Shown here: one piece after another, positions 61,901 through 64,000 of the stretch
Numbering within the stretch: the first letter of the stretch is position 1
How the letters are laid out: each line of letters starts with the position of its first letter
NCBI RefSeq assembly: GCF_026013565.1
Contig: NZ_JAPDOB010000001.1
Span: 992,001 to 1,056,000 of the forward strand
From: Sphingomonas arvum
Lineage (GTDB): Bacteria; Pseudomonadota; Alphaproteobacteria; Sphingomonadales; Sphingomonadaceae
Length of the DNA stretch: 64,000 nucleotides
Reading direction: 5' to 3'
Position numbers and translations under genes: made by a program
Notes under the pieces: model-generated
What the model was told of the DNA's origin: nothing
Databases searched by the model: none
The model's input: the letters and a program-made list of their open reading frames with translations, nothing else

Positions 61901-62126
61901 TCAGGGCCGGCAGCGCATTCCTCAGCAAGTTACCTTCGACCTGCGTGTCGGGCAGACGTTGGCGGTTGGGGTAGGAGTTCTGAAGAGAGCTCAGGTCGAG
62001 CTGGTCATTGCCAACGTGTTCGATGCGTCCCCACCAATCACTGCTGACCCTCAGACTCTGGGTTATAGCACCTACGCCGACCCACGGCGGCGGCGTTTCT
62101 CGCTCGCGCTTGGCACGGCGTTTTGA
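58980..62126 (+). CDS. TonB-dependent receptor with N-terminal STN signalling domain
   Basis: 1048 residues from ATG 58980 (a TTG three codons earlier is possible). The signal peptide ends THAGPSD. The STN domain spans about 30-98 (VDVRAGPLSGALGEFARETG, RGTFTRGTALSLLL). A TonB box-like EILVMGRR is at 119-126. The plug (IDLRGLGPDRTLVLVDGRRF, GPGALGGAVNIVLRQK) and a long barrel end in the expected aromatic residue (ALGTAF). STN receptors both import a ligand and signal through FecR to a FecI sigma factor. The convergent FecR gene 0.9 kb downstream is the likely partner. The ligand is unknown. Confidence 0.93.
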   Translation: MQFSIVTMLLPVSALLPSATHAGPSDVVNVDVRAGPLSGALGEFARETGTGLLFDKTITDHLSAPAVRGTFTRGTALSLLLRGTDVSYRVVAGSFALYRLPKSENADFRDTARDLPIPEILVMGRRSQNVDIRRSTNDIRPYKVLERSKFAEATRDDLNEILRTELTANAASAAPAQILRNAGDSRSSIDLRGLGPDRTLVLVDGRRFPTIPTFTLDNLQPDINAIPLIAIERVESITSTAGGTYGPGALGGAVNIVLRQKMRGVEMRGTAGLSSRGDAGTTSLETMIGLRSSDDRTGIMLVGGLRKANGLLRKNRDYSERQRKLQFKNDPAGYSPLRYAANSGGFYRFTDSVTVYSSSGEPLRLKPEYGGANLGSAYSYLPSSFSGSRNEAITLLQANAGKLTFDSAPDLRDGEASLLPRVQSEAALVNLDHRFGDAFEVYVSGAWLQNRSRYDFADGEQTVTYPFAPTNPFQQSVVFTLPRPDLIGLYTQKIVTTHMTTGVTASLGGHWRLNIDASLGRVRVSNASVNSVVSFPLLNALLTGKPGGLDLPVVDPLAPEAERNAALLAYRETGRTSQVLTNHFYDASLRLAGPLVHLPGGPLTATASAEWRRETVPETQRVSNFPASKRVLDNSPRQVQVASALLELRAPITGSDQRLPFLRKLEVQLALRGDSSRTLYPTSFGSILPGQEPETRSHRLALTYTAGVRIRPRHNLLLRLSSATGELPPTIRNLQSTFGYFVNSDALLADSKRGGRPVGSERSFIFLYGGSPDSPPERARGISAGLVLNPDPRRWPQFSLDYSHIHRTREPYVLSYIFFDDENALARVPEVLAREGSDPGRLRRLPLTDADAALGFTAGIVTHVDGRGVNDGETVLKSLDADLSWQLPATRFGIFDLNASATWTSSLRHRISGTRLSTERAGYADGPVKWRGVLSLDWHLGSSSAGLRANYTGSYRPIYGSPADAQYNPQILRFQGRQRIPQQVTFDLRVGQTLAVGVGVLKRAQVELVIANVFDASPPITADPQTLGYSTYADPRRRRFSLALGTAF

Positions 62127-62246
62127 AGCGCTTGGGCACGCTCGCGCATGGCGTGCCGGGCGGAAGCGGGCCGAAAGAGGCGGAACCGAAAGAACTCGCC
62201 ATAGCCCGGATCTAAAAGCAGCTGAGCAAATTCAGCGGAGCTGCCC

Positions 62247-62534
62247 GTGCCTCGTCCTAACCCGAAGCCGAAACCCGAACATCATCTCTTCAGTCTCACT
62301 GCGGCCGGCATCTTCCTTGCCGTGTTGATCATTCTGGCAATCTTCGACAACGCTTCGAGGGTTACCAACCATCACGGCGAAACGCCGCAAGATCTCGCGC
62401 TTGATCGAGCTGATCGCACCGCTGGCTTTCCAACGGAGGGACCATCGATCCCGCCGGATGGACCCGGCCGGCGGGCCGACGCTGACAACGCCAGCTCGGA
62501 GACTGCTCAATCAAGCTCGTCGCAGAACAAGTAA
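62247..62534 (+). CDS. Small single-helix membrane protein, unknown function
   Basis: 95 residues from GTG 62247. Residues 17-36 (LTAAGIFLAVLIILAIFDNA) form one transmembrane helix. The rest is hydrophilic, Asp/Ser/Pro-rich and probably disordered. No family is recognised. CAGCGGAG just upstream may serve as ribosome-binding site. It lies 120 nt after the receptor and could be co-transcribed with it. The last 28 nt overlap the convergent winged-helix gene. Confidence 0.5.
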   Translation: MPRPNPKPKPEHHLFSLTAAGIFLAVLIILAIFDNASRVTNHHGETPQDLALDRADRTAGFPTEGPSIPPDGPGRRADADNASSETAQSSSSQNK

Positions 62535-62812
62535 CCTCGGCCGGCGATTGTCTTAATCAGGTGTCGATCTTCGCCAAGGACCTTACGCAATGTAGACAGC
62601 TGTATCCGAACATTGGTGTCATCGACGGTCGTCGTCGGCCAGACGAAAGAGATGATCTCGCGCACTGTTACGATCCTTCCGCGCCGGAGAAGCAGCAAGT
62701 GGAGAAGGTCGTAAGCGCGGCTTCCAATCGTGACGGGTAACTCATCGCGGAGCAGGACACGCGCGCTTGGGACAAGGCGCCACTCTCCAAAACGGAGTTC
62801 TTGCAAGCTCAT
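62507..62812 (-). CDS. Stand-alone winged-helix (OmpR/PhoB-type) DNA-binding protein
   Basis: 101 residues from ATG 62812, a bare effector domain: RFGEWRLVPSARVLLRDELP, IGSRAYDLLHLLLLRRGRIV, VDDTNVRIQLSTLRKVLG and LIKTIAGRGYLF. There is no receiver or sensor domain. An in-frame ATG at 62971 would add 53 residues without similarity to anything I recognise. Such isolated domains occur in CadC-like proteins and orphan regulators. It sits between the FecR and receptor genes and may regulate that locus. A frameshifted relative is at 47,574-47,922. Confidence 0.82.
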   Translation of the reverse strand: MSLQELRFGEWRLVPSARVLLRDELPVTIGSRAYDLLHLLLLRRGRIVTVREIISFVWPTTTVDDTNVRIQLSTLRKVLGEDRHLIKTIAGRGYLFCDELD

Positions 62813-63019
62813 TTCGGACAACACCGATACGCCGACGCTCGTGAAGTGCCCGCAAGAAGGCGTCGATCGGGGTACGGGCCCGTCAGCGGACCCGCTAACG
62901 ATTAGATTAGGCTTGAGAATAGCCCCTGACCAATGCATCGCCTGCTCCGCTTCGAGTGCCTCCATTCTCAAGACGCACGGTCAGCAGATTACCTCACGTG
63001 GCGGTGGAGCGATTTCGAT

Positions 63020-64000
63020 TCAGTTCAGACTCTTGAGCTCGATCACGTCCGGCCCCTGGCGATGAGCCCTAACGGGGTACACAACTCCCAGAGCTTCGGC
63101 AAAACCGTCGGGATCGCCGTTCCGGAACCTCCCTGTGATCCGCAGATCGCGTAAGCGCAGGTCAGCGATGATGAGCTTGCGATCCGAATAGCGGTTCAGC
63201 TCGGCGAGCGCTGACGACAATACTTCGTTGTCGAACGTCGTCATGCCCTGCTGCCAGTCCAGACTGGCGTGAGGAACAGGCGATATCGTCCGCTTCCCAT
63301 TCCCCCCATCCACCAGCCTTTGCCCGGGTTCAAGGATCTGAGCTAAACCAGCGGAGGTTTGGATGGCGACACGACCCTGAAACAGATCGATCCGTGCTTC
63401 TCCACTGCTGGCCTTCACGCTGAACCGCGTTCCAAGTGCCCGGATGGTGGTCGGGCCTGCCACCACGACAAAAGGTCGGGCAGGGTCATGTGCAACGTCA
63501 AAGAGCCCCTGGCCCTCAATCAATCGAAATTCCCGCTGATTTCGTCCTAGCCGCACATCGATCTTGGTCCTTGCATCAAGAACAAGCTCGCTGCCGTCGG
63601 AAAGACGTAAGGATCGTACCTGTCCGCCAGCTGATGCAAACCGAGCCCACTTCTGCTCGACTGCCGGTTGAGCAATCTGGGGGTGAGTTGTCCTCCCAGG
63701 ATCAAGGAGACCATAGAGCGCGGGTGCGGCGAAGAGCAAACAAATGGCAGCGGCTACAGCTGCGGCAAGCTGCAGGGAGCTGAAAAGGGGCCTGCGTTTC
63801 GCCTCTCGTGCCTGGCTTCGTAGTTCGGACAGAAGGTCGGTATCCTTACTCTCGTCCAGTACTGTCAGAACCCCGCACACGTGCTGCCAAGCCTCGCGGT
63901 GGCGATGATTGCCACGGAGCCACTCGTCCAAGAGCGCCCTCTCATGCACCGACAAGCCTTCGCTTTGGCGAGCGGCCCACATGGCAGCGGCGTGTTCCGG
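63020..64000 (-). CDS. FecR-family transmembrane anti-sigma/signal transducer, 5' end cut by window edge
   Basis: 327 codons are open to the window edge, so the true start is to the right. The N-terminal DUF4880-like part reads AAAMWAARQSEGLSVHERAL and LDEWLRGNHRHREAWQHV. A transmembrane helix (LQLAAAVAAAICLLFAAPAL) separates it from the FecR domain (VRSLRLSDGSELVLDARTKI, FDVAHDPARPFVVVAGPTTI) and a C-terminal DUF4974-like part (LSSALAELNRYSDRKLIIAD). FecR proteins relay ligand binding at an STN receptor to a FecI sigma factor, usually encoded just upstream, here outside the window. Confidence 0.92.
   Translation of the reverse strand, partial: PEHAAAMWAARQSEGLSVHERALLDEWLRGNHRHREAWQHVCGVLTVLDESKDTDLLSELRSQAREAKRRPLFSSLQLAAAVAAAICLLFAAPALYGLLDPGRTTHPQIAQPAVEQKWARFASAGGQVRSLRLSDGSELVLDARTKIDVRLGRNQREFRLIEGQGLFDVAHDPARPFVVVAGPTTIRALGTRFSVKASSGEARIDLFQGRVAIQTSAGLAQILEPGQRLVDGGNGKRTISPVPHASLDWQQGMTTFDNEVLSSALAELNRYSDRKLIIADLRLRDLRITGRFRNGDPDGFAEALGVVYPVRAHRQGPDVIELKSLN

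Noticed and set aside
1-64000. CRISPR array, tRNA or rRNA genes, insertion sequences
   Set aside because: No regularly spaced repeats, no cloverleaf with TTCGAAT/GTTCRANNC core, no rRNA signature and no transposase motif were found by eye.

Overview
The window looks like chromosome of a high-GC alphaproteobacterium, most likely a sphingomonad. The call rests on the rplY-pth-ychF-maoC neighbourhood, the glyQ/glyS pair, adjacent ispH/rnhA, two Tad/Cpa pilus loci, an STN-type TonB receptor with FecR, and TonB-box spelling. I found no tRNA, rRNA, CRISPR array or recognisable transposase. Bases 1 to about 43,200 are dense, very GC-rich core-like sequence; 43,756 to 64,000 is visibly less GC-rich and more accessory in content. 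Base composition was judged by eye, not computed.

Region by region: 1-8,300 (mostly minus strand) holds a DUF72 protein (cut by the window edge), a MaoC hydratase, ychF, a 2OG-Fe(II)-oxygenase-like protein, a large membrane protein, an MpaB-like oxygenase (plus strand), pth, rplY and two tandem TraB/GumN proteins. glyQ-glyS follow on the plus strand. 11,498-19,150 (minus) is Tad locus 1: cpaA, B, C, D, E, tadB, tadC, with no cpaF ATPase and no Flp pilin. 19,205-29,923 is mixed: FAD oxidoreductase, rnhA, ispH, a partial flagellar set (flgG-flgA-flgH) with an MCP sensor domain lacking its signalling half, PilZ, a PQQ-type sugar dehydrogenase with a DUF2231 partner, and membrane proteins. 30,312-43,187 (plus) is Tad locus 2: two Flp pilins, cpaB, cpaC, a small lipoprotein, tadG, two tadE, cpaE, cpaF, tadB, tadC, two TPR proteins and a second cpaA. 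It lacks a recognisable cpaD. The gaps in the two loci are partly complementary.

43,756-49,332 is an accessory and decaying stretch. It holds a compact three-gene islet (ParB-domain/beta-class DNA methyltransferase fusion, an unknown 133-residue protein, a DUF5681 protein) closed by a hairpin-plus-T-run terminator. Beyond it lie a polysaccharide deacetylase and the remains of signalling genes: a frameshifted winged-helix gene, a histidine-kinase C-terminal stub and a response regulator broken by three frameshifts.

49,387-58,541 is the most interesting part: two divergent operons. The plus-strand operon encodes a cobalt-type nitrile hydratase/thiocyanate hydrolase-like enzyme split into three polypeptides (beta-C, alpha with a His-Asp-rich N-terminus, beta-N), followed by a NiCoT metal transporter. 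The minus-strand operon encodes two orphan periplasmic binding proteins, a Tat-type protein with a DsrE-like C-terminus, an SDR without its catalytic Tyr/Lys, a PoxB-like ThDP enzyme, a fumarylacetoacetase-family protein and a VOC protein. Together they look like an uncharacterised uptake and catabolic route for a nitrile, thiocyanate or related small N/S compound; the substrate is not readable from sequence.

58,980-64,000 carries an STN TonB-dependent receptor, a small membrane protein, a stand-alone winged-helix protein and a FecR anti-sigma/transducer running off the right edge. Its FecI-type sigma factor, if present, lies outside the window.
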